Positions 1-6,163 are shown, counted from the stretch's first letter. The stretch: DNA of 15,828 nucleotides from Baffinella frigidus (GCA_026770585.1 MU646325.1:983814-999641); one strand, 5' to 3'. Program-made: numbers and translations. Notes: a model not told the origin generated them from the sequence alone.

Positions 1-73
1 GGTTAGGGGTTAGGGGTTTGGGGTTAGGGGTTAGGGGTCAGGGGTTAGGGGCTAGGGGTTAGGGGTTAGGGGT
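1..73 (+). repeat. telomere-like array, TTAGGGG type
   Basis: About ten degenerate 7-base units of TTAGGGG. The G-rich strand points into the window, opposite to a native left chromosome end, so it is interstitial. Confidence 0.9.
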
Positions 74-325
74 AAGCGGGAGAGGGGAGGGGGGTATCAA
101 GCCCCAATCGAAAAAATACTATTTAGGGTGAACCATGTTGGCTCGCAGTGGAAACTGAGAAAGCTCCAGTTGGGAAAGTAGAGTACATCAAAATACTACC
201 CCAATCAATAAAAACACTCTTCAAACAGGAAAACCAATATTTCATGGAAAAAATATTCAAGTATTTTTAAAATACTACTAAAAGATATCAAATTAGAGAA
301 AAAGTAGTGATTTCGAAAAGTAAAC
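74..325. other. AT-rich intron DNA of the prefoldin gene
   Basis: No exon recognised. Contains several runs of AAATACTAC and related AT-rich words that continue at 410-540. Probably intron 3 of the prefoldin gene. Confidence 0.4.
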
Positions 326-401
326 TGGCCTGGAGGTTGACGATGATGCCCTTCGACTCCTTGAGGTCATCTTGGAGGTCGTGCAAGTTCACGTCGAGCC
401 G
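326..401 (-). pseudogene. truncated copy of prefoldin exon 3 (3' part)
   Basis: The minus strand reads RLDVNLHDLQDDLKESKG and on to the exon 3 end (IIVNLQA), then a GT. It lacks the acceptor and the first 8 codons or so. It lies in the intron downstream of the intact exon, in AT-rich DNA. It has a K-to-S change and other differences relative to the intact exon, so it is an older, degenerate duplicate. Confidence 0.75.
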
Positions 402-540
402 ATACATACAATAAAAAATATTTAAATACGATTTAAATGGTATTTGAACACTACTCGAATTGCATTTAAATACTACATAAATACTACATCAATACTAAAA
501 ATATGAAATAATAATTAAATACTAAAAATATGAAATTATT
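402..540. repeat. AT-rich degenerate short repeat (AAATACTA / ATTTAAATA)
   Basis: Repeated words such as AATACTAC, ATTTAAATAC and AATATGAAAT in a stretch with very few G or C. It separates the intact prefoldin exon 3 from its downstream truncated copy. Confidence 0.6.
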
Positions 541-557
541 TGAAAATCAGGACGCGC

Positions 558-650
558 CTGGAGGTTGACGAGGATGTCCTTCTTCTCCTTGAGGTCGTCT
601 TGGAGGTCGTGCAGGTTCACGTTGAGCCGCGAGAAGGCGTTGATGTCCGC
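558..650 (-). CDS. PFDN4: prefoldin subunit 4, exon 3 (helix 1)
   Basis: After the acceptor ACCGAAGCAG the minus strand reads ADINAFSRLNVNLHDLQD, then DLKEKKDILVNLQ. This lines up residue by residue with helix 1 of prefoldin subunit 4 (plant form: Q-NIN-F-RLNNR-HELEDDIK...ENLEDA). The heptad spacing fits the coiled-coil tentacle of the beta-type subunit that clasps unfolded actin or tubulin. The right border is either CAG followed by GCGCGT (a GC donor, as in exon 2), giving 558, or a GT four bases further on, giving 554. A truncated copy at 326-401 keeps both possibilities. It is the only full-length copy among four in this gene, hence the likely functional one. Confidence 0.85.
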
Positions 651-659
651 CTGCTTCGG

Positions 660-960
660 TTTTCGTATTAAATCGTTGGTCGTTTCTACTAAATCATTAG
701 CCGTTCGTATTAAATCATTAGCCGTTCCTATGAAATCATTAGCCGTCCGTATTAAATCATACGCCGCTGGTATTAAATCAATAGAGTTGAAGGTCTGGGG
801 GTGCGAGGAGGTTCACGTTGAGCAGCGAGAAGGCGTTGGTGTCCGCCTGCTTCGGTTCTCGTATTAAAGCATTGGCCGTTTGTACTAAACCATTCGCCGT
901 TTGTACTAAACCATTAGCCGTTCCTATTAAATCATTTACGGACGTATTAAATCACAAGCC
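660..960. repeat. tandem 21-base repeat, two blocks
   Basis: Units close to ATTAAATCATTAGCCGTTCGT repeat from 663 to 780 and again from 863 to 960, split by the exon 3 copy at 810-846. The regularity explains the open frame with IKSLAV peptide repeats here, which is not a gene. The repeat lies in prefoldin intron 2, adjacent to the branch and acceptor region of exon 3. Confidence 0.8.
810..846 (-). pseudogene. truncated copy of prefoldin exon 3 (5' part)
   Basis: Retains the acceptor CCGAAGCAG and ADTNAFSLLNVNL, then breaks away into CTCGCACCCCCAGACC. It lies in prefoldin intron 2, upstream of the intact exon. After the break it shares its flank (TGATTTAATACCAGC) with the copy at 1000-1047, showing that the two came from a tandem duplication of about 200 bases. 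Confidence 0.75.
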
Positions 961-999
961 GCTGGTATTAAATCAGTAGGTTTTAGGGTCTGGGGTTTC

Positions 1000-1047
1000 G
1001 AGGCCGTGCAAGTTCACATTGAGCCGCAAGAACGCGTTGATGTCCGC
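1000..1047 (-). pseudogene. truncated copy of prefoldin exon 3 fused to telomere-type array
   Basis: Minus strand ADINAFLRLNVNLHGLE followed by the same broken flank as the copy at 810-846. Its acceptor, CCCTAACCCAG, is made of the end of the telomere-type array at 1050-1233: the array replaces the normal intron end. Confidence 0.75.
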
Positions 1048-1049
1048 CT

Positions 1050-1233
1050 GGGTTAGGGTTTAGGGTTTAGGGTTTAGGGTTTAGGGTTTAGGGTTCAGGG
1101 TTTAGGGTTCAGGGTTTAGGGTTTAGAGTGTAGGGTGCATAATTCAGGATTCAGAGTTTAGGGTGTATGGTCCAGGGTTGAGGGTTTAGGGTGTAGGGTT
1201 TCTGGTTGAGGGTGTAGGATTCAGGGTTTAGGG
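1050..1233 (+). repeat. telomere-type array, TTTAGGG
   Basis: Begins with near-perfect GGGTTTA units and decays rightward (GGTTCAG, GTGTAGG). In the sense of the prefoldin gene it reads CCCTAAA and ends as CCCTAACCCAG on an exon copy. Confidence 0.92.
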
Positions 1234-1256
1234 TTGAAGGATCAGGGGACGCTCGC

Positions 1257-1295
1257 CTGATCCCCGGCGGTGACCTCCCTCTCTTCCGTTTCATC
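1257..1295 (-). CDS. PFDN4: prefoldin subunit 4, exon 2
   Basis: A 39-base exon after the acceptor ATTATGGCAG. It encodes DETEEREVTAGDQ, in phase 0 at both ends. EVTAGDQ corresponds to the EVTWEDQ segment just before helix 1 in plant prefoldin 4. The downstream dinucleotide is GC, not GT (CAG followed by GCGAGC), so this would be a GC-AG intron. The intron that follows (1256-651) holds the TTTAGGG array and two broken copies of exon 3. The short length makes this call dependent on its fit with the next exon, but phase and alignment both agree. Confidence 0.68.
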
Positions 1296-1402
1296 CTGCC
1301 ATAATCCCAAAAGTCGACGGGTCAGTGCCAGCATCGTCAACTTTTGCCGGTGGTGCGTTCTTGGCACGTGGCCAAGATGCGAAAACCGCTCTATGCATTT
1401 GT

Positions 1403-1683
1403 CACCACCAGCCCTCAGAGTGGGAGAAAATCGCCTTTTTCAACCCCCTGGTTCCTGTGGTGCGAACCCGAGGTCTCGACAAAGAGGATTTGCTCCCACC
1501 ACACAGCGGGCTACGAAGGTTTTTTCGGCCCAAAACGGGCCACCTTTCAGTTGCGTTATACGTAGGAACCCCCCTATGTCCCTACGGTTTTCCTGCCGTA
1601 GGGTCCTTGGTCTTATCGCTTAGGGGTTATTCGAAATCCCTTCGAAGTCCGCTGTGTGGACTGAGGGCTCGTGGTAAGGGGTG
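1403..1683 (+). repeat. dispersed repeat R1, interrupted by a MITE
   Basis: The segment 1403-1498 (CCTCAGAGTGGGAG...AAAGAGGATTTGCTCC) continues at 1660-1683 (CTGAGGGCTCGTGGTA). The same sequence appears in reverse, without interruption, at about 2013-2160, and in part at 3302-3360. The interrupting block is the MITE at 1499-1659. Confidence 0.72.
1499..1659. mobile_element. MITE M1, copy 1 (161 bp)
   Basis: Terminal inverted repeats of about 20 bases (CCACACAGCGG...CCGCTGTGTGG, with CTACGAAGG/CCTTCGAAG next inward). Internal part contains an inverted CCCTACGG/CCGTAGGG. It is inserted inside repeat R1. The second copy (13738-13899) is in the opposite orientation. No transposase is encoded, as expected of a non-autonomous element. 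Confidence 0.85.
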
Positions 1684-1721
1684 TTGACGAACGTCACAAC
1701 GTGAGCTTTTGCTGGTACCAA

Positions 1722-1845
1722 GCCTAGCTCTGCATCAGCCGGGTTGGCTGACTATTGATAAGTTGACAAGCTGGGTGTGAGGTACACATCTGTCAACTTT
1801 GGAGAGGAAACGAGCCTGGTCTCACCAGGCTGGCGAGACCAAAAA
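1722..1845 (-). repeat. hairpin element H, copy 1 (reverse)
   Basis: In reverse it reads GGTCTCACCA-like hairpin, TTTCC-CTCCAAAGTTGAC, GTACAC, GTCAACTT, GACTATT and a GCTCTG tail. The same order is seen in the copies at 3761-3860 and 3978-4104. Confidence 0.7.
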
Positions 1846-2012
1846 GACTCAGACCGAGCTAGTAAGCCTGCGTGGAGTCGATACCGTCATGATACGAAAA
1901 CAGCCTGGGGCAGTTTCAGATAAGAGGCGCGGGACTATCCACCATGCCCTCTCCGCTCACCGTCCAAGCTCGACCACCCTGAGATCAGAGAAATGCAGCA
2001 AGGGTGGGAGAC

Positions 2013-2160
2013 AAGACGATCCCCACCACGAGCCCTCGTCGTGGAAGCGAATCCTCTTTCTCGAGACACCTGATTTGTACCAAAGGTCGCCGGCAACTTT
2101 TCGGCGACCTCCAGTACGCATCAAGGGGATTGGAAGAGGCGATTTTCGATGGTGGGAGGA
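2013..2160 (-). repeat. dispersed repeat R1, uninterrupted reverse copy
   Basis: Reverse complement matches 1420-1498 joined to 1660-1683 across AAAGAGGATT..GCT..CCA and GAGGGCTCGTGG, with about 35 extra bases inside. It serves as the unoccupied site for the MITE at 1499-1659. Confidence 0.7.
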
Positions 2161-2266
2161 GCGCGAGGAACGCTGCGTGTTCCAACTGGACCATCCTCTC
2201 TCCAGCGCTGCGAGAAGCGGGGAGAGGAGGAGCCAGATGAACGCTGATGAACCGACTGCGCCGCAT

Positions 2267-2296
2267 GGGACGGGCGGGTAGAGCCCGCCCACCCTA
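2267..2296. other. GC-rich perfect hairpin
   Basis: GGGCGGG, five bases, CCCGCCC. Lies in prefoldin intron 1. No U tract, so not a bacterial-style terminator. Function unknown. Confidence 0.5.
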
Positions 2297-2644
2297 CACG
2301 CAACCACGCGGCGCTCACCCGTCTGATCCCGCCTGCGCAGCGGGCAAGGGCAGGGGGAAGCAGGATCCTGCGGCAGCGAGGGCGGGGGAAGGAGAGTCGC
2401 ACGGACTACGCAACTAGTCGCATGGTCGTTGAACTGCGAACGAGAAAACAGGCGAGGCGACACCAAGCCCGGCGCCCCCCCACTCGCAAAACTCGCTTTC
2501 TCTCTCCCGCGTGTTTCGTGAAAACGAGCACCGACCTATATGGCGCAGCCACGAACAAGCACCCGCCGCGTCACGCGCGGCGCGTCTACTGCCAACTATC
2601 TGAGAGTCCCAGCAAGCCTGCGGGCGGTGGAGGCTGGGCCTTAC
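2297..2644. other. GC-rich intron 1 of the prefoldin gene
   Basis: No repeat family or exon recognised. Several overlapping open frames occur on both strands, as expected by chance in GC-rich DNA; none shows a protein family. Confidence 0.35.
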
Positions 2645-2668
2645 CGTCACCATGCCGCCCTTCCCCAT
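2645..2668 (-). CDS. PFDN4: prefoldin subunit 4, exon 1
   Basis: Minus-strand ATG at 2668 in a good initiation context (purine at -3, G at +4). It opens an eight-codon piece reading MGKGGMVT, followed directly by a strong 5' splice site, GTAAGG, at 2644-2639. The exon ends in phase 0, as required by the next exon. Such a short, low-complexity start is usual for prefoldin 4, whose N-terminal tail is poorly conserved. The call rests on the donor, the phase and the continuity with exons 2 and 3, not on the peptide itself. The start lies 211 bases from the divergent lipase start. Confidence 0.6.
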
Positions 2669-2879
2669 CGCGAGCTTGCTGAAGTTCCGAAGTGAGGGGG
2701 CGGACCAAATCTTGATTTTAGCGTTTTGGTTTGCAGGGGGAATTTATGTCATCTTGTTCGATTTTGAAGCGATTCAGGCATTGAATGGCTTGACCCACAT
2801 TGGGAGTTTGTCCAGTTTTGTCAGGAACCGTCCAGTCCTGTCCTGCGAACGTTGGGGGAGGACACGGAAGGGGAAGGAG
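2669..2879. promoter_or_regulatory. divergent promoter region, prefoldin / lipase
   Basis: The 211 bases between the two divergent start codons must hold both 5' untranslated regions and both core promoters, if the start codons are right. It includes GGGGGCGG (2696-2703) next to CCAAAT. No TATA box is evident. It is free of telomere-type repeats, unlike the DNA on either side. Confidence 0.45.
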
Positions 2880-2963
2880 ATGGTTGCTTTCCGAGTGCGA
2901 CTGTTGGCAGTGCTGGCAGTGCTGGCGTGCACGCTCGGGCCGACACGCGGCGCGACGCCTCAG
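2880..2963 (+). CDS. lipase exon 1: signal peptide
   Basis: ATG in the context GGAAGGAGATGG opens 28 codons: MVAFRVRLLAV, then LAVLACTLGPTRGATPQ. Two arginines precede a hydrophobic core of about ten residues rich in Leu, Ala and Val, followed by a small-residue region (a likely signal peptidase site around TRGA). The exon ends CAG followed by GTCTGA, phase 0, and the next supported exon starts in phase 0. A longer upstream open frame beginning at 2652 reads through in the same frame, but the signal peptide structure and the initiation context favour 2880. Assigning it to the lipase rests on position, phase and strand. Confidence 0.6.
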
Positions 2964-3406
2964 GTCTGAAACTCAGCACCTGTCTGAGTTGAGTGTGGAA
3001 AATCATCTCCAGGGTGTTCTTGTTGCGAGGAGGTACGCCATGCGTGAGGGATGGTGAGAAGACGCTCACCAAGTGTGTGCGGTGTGGTGTTCTCAACAAA
3101 GTGGCCTGATCGTGAGACCCCCCCGGACTGTAGAAGCCAGCCTGACGATGGGGCGAGCTGTTCGGAATCATTCAAGTTGATGCCCTTTTTCTTGTCGCCG
3201 AAACTCGACACGCACGTCGCAGCGGCGCGCACGCCAACATCATGCCAGCCACCGCGCCCATCCCTTACATCGCACCCGCAGCTCTGAGCGCTATCCCTGC
3301 CATCCACCATCCCTCAGAGTAGGAGCCTATCGCCTTTTCCATTCCCTCGTTTCGTCGGAATCCAGCTGCCACACAAAACCCTAAACCCTACTCCCTAATC
3401 CCGCAG
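2964..3406. other. lipase intron 1
   Basis: No exon recognised. Contains small hairpins (AACTCAG...CTGAGTT at about 2969-2989; GGTGAG...CTCACC at about 3055-3071), a partial repeat R1 at 3302-3360 and a short CCCTAAA stretch at about 3377-3400 that leads into the acceptor of the exon 2 copy. Confidence 0.5.
3302..3360 (+). repeat. dispersed repeat R1, partial copy
   Basis: CCTCAGAGTAGGAGCCTATC and following bases match the left part of R1 at 1412-1450, with changes. Confidence 0.55.
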
Positions 3407-3470
3407 GGGTGCGCAGATGAGAGCTTCGCGCACGTGGCACGCGCCCTCTCCTCCGTCTGGCGCAAACTCT
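3407..3470 (+). pseudogene. broken copy of lipase exon 2, ends in CT microsatellite
   Basis: After the acceptor CCCTAATCCCGCAG it reads GCADESFAHVARALSSVWR, matching exon 2, until VWRKL, where the DNA passes into a long CT repeat. The second half of the exon is absent here. Confidence 0.75.
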
Positions 3471-3527
3471 CTCTCTCTCTGTCTCTCTCCCTCTCTCTTT
3501 GTCTCTCTCTCTCTCTCACACACACAG
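3466..3527. repeat. CT microsatellite
   Basis: Mostly CTCTCT with a few G and CC interruptions, ending in CACACACA. It starts at the CTC of the broken exon 2 copy. Confidence 0.95.
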
Positions 3528-3535
3528 CGTCGAGT

Positions 3536-3588
3536 TGCGGACTATTCCTAAGTTGACATGCCGGGATTGTGGTACAAATCCGTCAAGT
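3536..3588 (-). repeat. hairpin element H, copy 2 (reverse, short)
   Basis: GGACTATTCCTAAGTTGACA, then GGTACAAATCCGTCAAGTTTT. It sits directly before exon 2, so its end together with CACCCCACAG forms the 3' splice site region. Confidence 0.65.
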
Positions 3589-3601
3589 TTTCACCCCACA
3601 G

Positions 3602-3713
3602 GGGTACGCAGACGAGAGTTTCGCGCACGTGGCACGCACCCTGGCGTCTGTCTGGGGGAACCTCACGTCGCGCGACCCGTCTGAGCTCCTCGCCACCCTC
3701 TCGGTCACAGCAG
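3602..3713 (+). CDS. lipase exon 2 (helical N-terminal segment)
   Basis: After TTTTCACCCCACAG the plus strand reads GYADESFAHVARTLASVW, then GNLTSRDPSELLATLSVTA and one further base, ending CAG followed by GTACCT. It is phase 0 at the start (matching exon 1) and phase 1 at the end. Two amphipathic helices are likely. I do not recognise the segment as a named domain; that it belongs to the lipase is inferred from strand, position and phase. Three broken copies lie around it (3407-3470, 3869-3956, 4254-4292). The changes in the first copy include conservative ones (Y to C, T to A, A to S), in keeping with a real coding frame. Confidence 0.62.
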
Positions 3714-3760
3714 GTACCTCAGTAATACCTCTGCTAGTCCTCCAGCCTCTCAGTATTTTC

Positions 3761-3860
3761 GGTCTCACCAATTTGGGGTGACCAGGGTCTTTTTCGCTCC
3801 AAAGTTGAGGTGTTTGTACCGAAAACCCGGTATGTCAAGTTAAGAATAGTCAGGCAACCC
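3761..3860 (+). repeat. hairpin element H, copy 3
   Basis: GGTCTCACCAATTTGGGGTG hairpin, TCTTTTTCGCTCCAAAGTTG, TTTGTACC, GTCAAGTTAAGAATAGTC, then AGGCAACCCG. It begins 48 bases after the 5' splice site of exon 2. Confidence 0.75.
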
Positions 3861-3868
3861 GTGTGAGG

Positions 3869-3956
3869 CAAGCTGACGGCGCGCGACCCCTCTGAGCTCC
3901 TCGCCACCCTCTCGGCACCGTCTCAGTCGCCACCCTCTCGCCACCCTCTCGGTCAC
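3869..3956 (+). pseudogene. rearranged copy of lipase exon 2 (3' half)
   Basis: CTGACGGCGCGCGACCCCTC and following bases match the LTSRDPSELLATLS codons. The CGCCACCCTCTCGG word is then repeated internally before GTCACTGCAAGTGCC, which corresponds to the exon end and donor. Confidence 0.72.
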
Positions 3957-3977
3957 TGCAAGTGCCTCTAGTTCCCT

Positions 3978-4104
3978 CTCGGTCTATTTGGTTGAACCAA
4001 TTTGGGGGGACCAGGTTCTTTTCCGCTTCAAAGTTGACAGGTGTGTACCGAAAACCCGGTATGTCAACTTCAGAATAGTCAGGCAACCCGACTGAGGCAG
4101 AGCA
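3978..4104 (+). repeat. hairpin element H, copy 4 (most complete)
   Basis: GGTTGAACCAATTTGGGGGG, then CTTTTCCGCTTCAAAGTTGA, GTGTACCG, GTCAACTTCAGAATAGTC, AGGCAACCCGACTGAGGCAG. Like copy 3, it starts shortly after an exon 2 (copy) donor. Confidence 0.78.
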
Positions 4105-4109
4105 CCCCT

Positions 4110-4248
4110 TATTCGGGGAAACCTATTTTTCCTTTCATCTGATGGCACCGAAAATTACTGCACAAATGCTTTAATGTTACCAGTGAAACCGATTGGTGTA
4201 GTAATTTTCATTGCCATCAAATGAAAGAAAAATAGATTTCCCCGGATA
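4110..4248. mobile_element. foldback MITE M2, copy a
   Basis: Arms of about 54 bases: TATTCGGGGAAACCTATTTT at the left and the matching AAATAGATTTCCCCGGATA at the right, with GATGGCA and AAAATTACT-CAC inward, about nine mismatches, and a loop of roughly 32 bases. Non-coding. Shares the core AAATTACTACAC and a central ACCAGT/ACTAGT word with the elements at 5039-5112 and 14551-14645. Confidence 0.8.
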
Positions 4249-4253
4249 TAACT

Positions 4254-4292
4254 TTGACCTCCTCGCCTCCTCGCCAGCGTCTCGGTGACAGC
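4254..4292 (+). pseudogene. fragment of lipase exon 2 (3' end)
   Basis: GACCTCCTCGCCTCCTCGCC, then AGCGTCTCGGTGACAGCAGGTCAC, matching the exon end and donor with a frameshift. It lies directly after MITE M2a. Confidence 0.6.
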
Positions 4293-4404
4293 AGGTCACG
4301 TATCCTCCCCTTTCCTGAAAATTGAACGCATTATTATGTTCGTCATCGCCCCTGTGCGAACAATCCCGGCCCGGTTCAGTCAACCGTCGTGCTCACGGGG
4401 GATC

Positions 4405-4654
4405 CCACACCCTAAGCACTAAATCCTGAACCCTAAACCCTAAACCCTAAAGCCTGAATCATAAACCCTAAACCCTAAACCCTGAATCCTAAACTCTAAA
4501 CCCTAAACCCTGAACCCTAAGCCCTGAACCCTAAACCCTGAACCCTACACCCTGAACCCCAAATCCCAAACCCTAAACCCTGAACCCTACACCCTGAAAC
4601 CTAAACCCCAAACCCTAAAACCTAAACCCTAAACCCTAAACCCTAAACCCTAAA
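4405..4654 (-). repeat. telomere-type array, CCCTAAA with CCCTGAA variants
   Basis: About 35 units, degenerate at the left and perfect at the right end, where it runs into CCCTAAATCGCAG. Confidence 0.92.
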
Positions 4655-4660
4655 TCGCAG

Positions 4661-4693
4661 GCGCGCACGGCGTGGGGCGTGCTCTGCGATATG
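4661..4693 (+). other. exon-like insert between two arrays (weak)
   Basis: A 33-base GC-rich island follows a good acceptor (AAATCGCAG) and precedes GTGCCC. One frame reads ARTAWGVLCDM. It is not supported by phase: exon 2 ends in phase 1, which would give a different peptide. It may be an old exon fragment trapped between arrays. Confidence 0.2.
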
Positions 4694-4705
4694 GTGCCCA
4701 TCTCA

Positions 4706-4949
4706 CCCCCAGACCCCAAACCCTAAACCCTGAACCCTAAACCCTAAACCCTAAACCCTAAACCCTAAACCCTAAACCCTAAACCCTCAACCCTAAACTC
4801 TAAACCCTAAACCCCAAACCCTAGACCCTGAACCCTAAACACTAAACCCTAAACCCGAAACCCTGAACCCTGAACCCAAAACCCTAAACCCTAAACCCTA
4901 AACCCTAAACCCTAAACCCTACACCCCAAACCCAAAACCCCAAACCCCA
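4706..4949 (-). repeat. telomere-type array, CCCTAAA
   Basis: About 33 units, with CCCTGAA, CCCGAAA and CCCAAAA variants, decaying to CCCCAAA at the right. Confidence 0.92.
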
Positions 4950-4959
4950 AAACCCCCAG

Positions 4960-5019
4960 CACCTGCTGTTTTGCAAGGGAACAGATGTTTGTTGCGATCC
5001 GAACATAATCTCCTCAAAA
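4960..5019 (+). other. exon-like segment after CCCCCAG (weak)
   Basis: Open in two frames after the acceptor AAACCCCCAG, up to AAAAGTGTC. In the phase required by exon 2 it reads APAVLQGNRCLLRSEHNLLK. No family support and no duplicate copy to compare; could be chance. Confidence 0.18.
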
Positions 5020-5038
5020 GTGTCAATCAATTTTTTGG

Positions 5039-5112
5039 GGCAACAAAATTTACTCCACGATTAGTTCATACTAGTAATGGAAAATAATTTGTGTAGTAAA
5101 TTTCGTTGCGCC
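5039..5112. mobile_element. foldback MITE M2, copy b (core only)
   Basis: Arms GGCAACAAAATTTACTCCAC and its inverted partner GTGTAGTAAATTTCGTTGCG, around a centre containing ACTAGTAATGG. Core shared with the copies at 4110-4248 and 14551-14645. Confidence 0.7.
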
Positions 5113-5208
5113 AACAGCAATTAATAAATACTTGTGCGGAGATGCAACAGAGCGGTGTGGTCTCAGCCAAGTTGGCCGCGGAAATAATGCAAGTTTCCTT
5201 GACAACTT

Positions 5209-5256
5209 TTTTTGAAATTGGTAAAAGTTGACATTTTGAAATTGGTAAAAGTTGAC
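5209..5256. repeat. direct repeat, two units of about 23 bases
   Basis: TTTTGAAATTGGTAAAAGTT followed by GACA occurs twice in tandem. Confidence 0.85.
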
Positions 5257-5300
5257 GGTGCTCTCTGATAAATTGACGGTGCTGGCTGAGGAGTCGACGG

Positions 5301-5512
5301 CCACTCGAGGCTAGAAATGGGACTATTTCAAATTTTGAGGTTGTTAAATTTTGTACCTGTCACGGGCGGGCTTGGTCACGTATCTGACAGATTTCTGTCA
5401 GATACGTGACCAAACGCCCCTATTTGTGTGAAAATTACTACACGCCTCTTTTTTTTCTTCACTCGTAAAAGAAGATCTGTTTTAAGATGGTCCCAGTTCT
5501 AGCCTCGAGTGG
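5301..5512. mobile_element. MITE M3 with 26-base inverted ends
   Basis: CCACTCGAGGCTAGAA-TGGG at 5301-5326 is matched in reverse at 5487-5512 (24 of 26). Inside lies a perfect 19-base palindrome with a 4-base loop (5372-5390 and 5395-5413; TTGGTCACGTATCTGACAG). No coding capacity. GG lies at both borders, a possible but weak target duplication. Confidence 0.75.
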
Positions 5513-5514
5513 GG

Positions 5515-5645
5515 ATCTGGGTGGGTGCGCAGGCGGGAGTGCCCTGAAATTGGTGTTTTCTGGTTTGAACCATTTTTGAGATTGATAAGCGTTGACGATG
5601 TGGATGGATCTGCTGGCGGGACCGGGCCGCCTCCGTGCTCGTTAC
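5515..5645 (+). repeat. dispersed repeat R3, partial copies
   Basis: GATCTGGGTGGGTGCGCAGG at about 5515 and GGCCGCCTCCGTGC at about 5626 recur at 5961-6015 and 6164-6235. Confidence 0.6.
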
Positions 5646-5646
5646 G

Positions 5647-5798
5647 GAAGCGTCCAGCCCAGACTCCTGTTTTTTGACTTGAAGCGGATCAAATCGCCTC
5701 TACCTCACCCCCTTTTTTGATTTCGTACCCCCTTTTTAGATTTGTTGGAGCGTAGAGGCGATTTAATCCGCTTCAGGAGTTTCAGGGCTGGACGCTTC
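5647..5798. mobile_element. MITE M4 (152 bp)
   Basis: Outer ends GAAGCGTCCAGCCC and GGGCTGGACGCTTC are perfect inverted repeats. Inner arms of about 23 bases (GAAGCGGATCAAATCGCCTC with AC; inverse at 5752-5775) match with one mismatch. The centre is T-rich (CCCCCTTTTTTGATTTCGTA). Confidence 0.8.
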
Positions 5799-5805
5799 GT
5801 CAACT

Positions 5806-5960
5806 AGTGCATCCCGCGCAAGATCTCAAGTGGACCAAACCTCGAGTCCAGCTTTTTGGCGTTAAGGCGTTTTTGTACCCGTTGGGTTCGATTTCGAAGT
5901 TCTCCTGGCGGAAAATGGCTTGCGCCACATGCTCGATTTTGTCCACTTCAAACGTTGACT
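5806..5960 (+). repeat. dispersed repeat R4, copy 1
   Basis: The stretch containing TTTTTGTACCCGTTGGGTTC, GATTTCGAAG and CACTTC matches the reverse complement of 9519-9625. Explains the open frames here. Confidence 0.65.
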
Positions 5961-6015
5961 GGGTGGGTGGGTGCGCAGGCGGGAATGGACCGGCTCCGTG
6001 CTTTCAGAGCAAGCT
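5961..6015 (+). repeat. dispersed repeat R3, copy
   Basis: GGTGGGTGGGTGCGCAGGCG, then GGCTCCGTGC and CAAGCTGAAACCACGGCTCA; repeated at 6164-6235. Confidence 0.75.
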
Positions 6016-6033
6016 GAAACCACGGCTCAAGGA

Positions 6034-6135
6034 CCGGCAGTTGGCAGGATAGGGCAGCAGTTGGCAGGATAGGGCGGCAGTTGGCAGGATAGGGCGGCAG
6101 TTGGCAGGATAGGGCGGCAGTTGGCAGGATAGTTA
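6034..6135 (+). repeat. 20-base tandem repeat, about five units
   Basis: GGCAGTTGGCAGGATAGGGC repeated almost perfectly, with a shorter last unit. Accounts for the proline-rich open frames on the minus strand, which are not genes. Confidence 0.95.
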
Positions 6136-6163
6136 GCAGGATAGAGCGGAAGTTGGTTGATGA

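Larger units (their letters stand above)
1..2668 (-). other. PFDN4: prefoldin subunit 4 gene, 5' part (gene span)
   Basis: Span of a split gene read on the minus strand, with start codon at 2668 and running off the left edge. Three exons are visible: 2668-2645, 1295-1257 and about 650-558. Joined, they give an N-terminus ending in EVTAGDQ, then ADINAFSRL, then a charged helix. This matches the start of prefoldin subunit 4, where plant proteins read EVTWEDQQNIN-F-RLN. Prefoldin is a cytosolic hexamer that passes unfolded actin and tubulin to the CCT chaperonin. The second helix and the beta hairpins are expected to the left of the window; I did not find them in 1-320. Both introns seen are phase 0. 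Confidence 0.72.

Noticed and set aside
1-73. Left window edge as a chromosome end
   Set aside because: The G-rich strand reads into the window; a left chromosome end would begin with the C-rich strand. Unique genes also lie directly beside it.
565-867. 100-codon plus-strand open frame with IKSLAV repeats
   Set aside because: It is the antisense of prefoldin exon 3 plus the 21-base tandem repeat; no family similarity.
1270-1687. Overlapping 73-120 codon frames
   Set aside because: They lie in repeat R1 and MITE M1; the real coding piece here is the 39-base minus-strand prefoldin exon.
1957-2466. 169-codon minus-strand open frame
   Set aside because: It runs through dispersed repeat R1 and GC-rich intron DNA, with no conserved motif.
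2652-2969. 105-codon plus-strand frame as a full gene
   Set aside because: Its last 28 codons are the lipase signal peptide exon; the upstream part overlaps the prefoldin start antisense and has no family features.
6034-6135. CRISPR-like array
   Set aside because: Units are contiguous 20-base tandem repeats with no unique spacers, in a eukaryotic intron.
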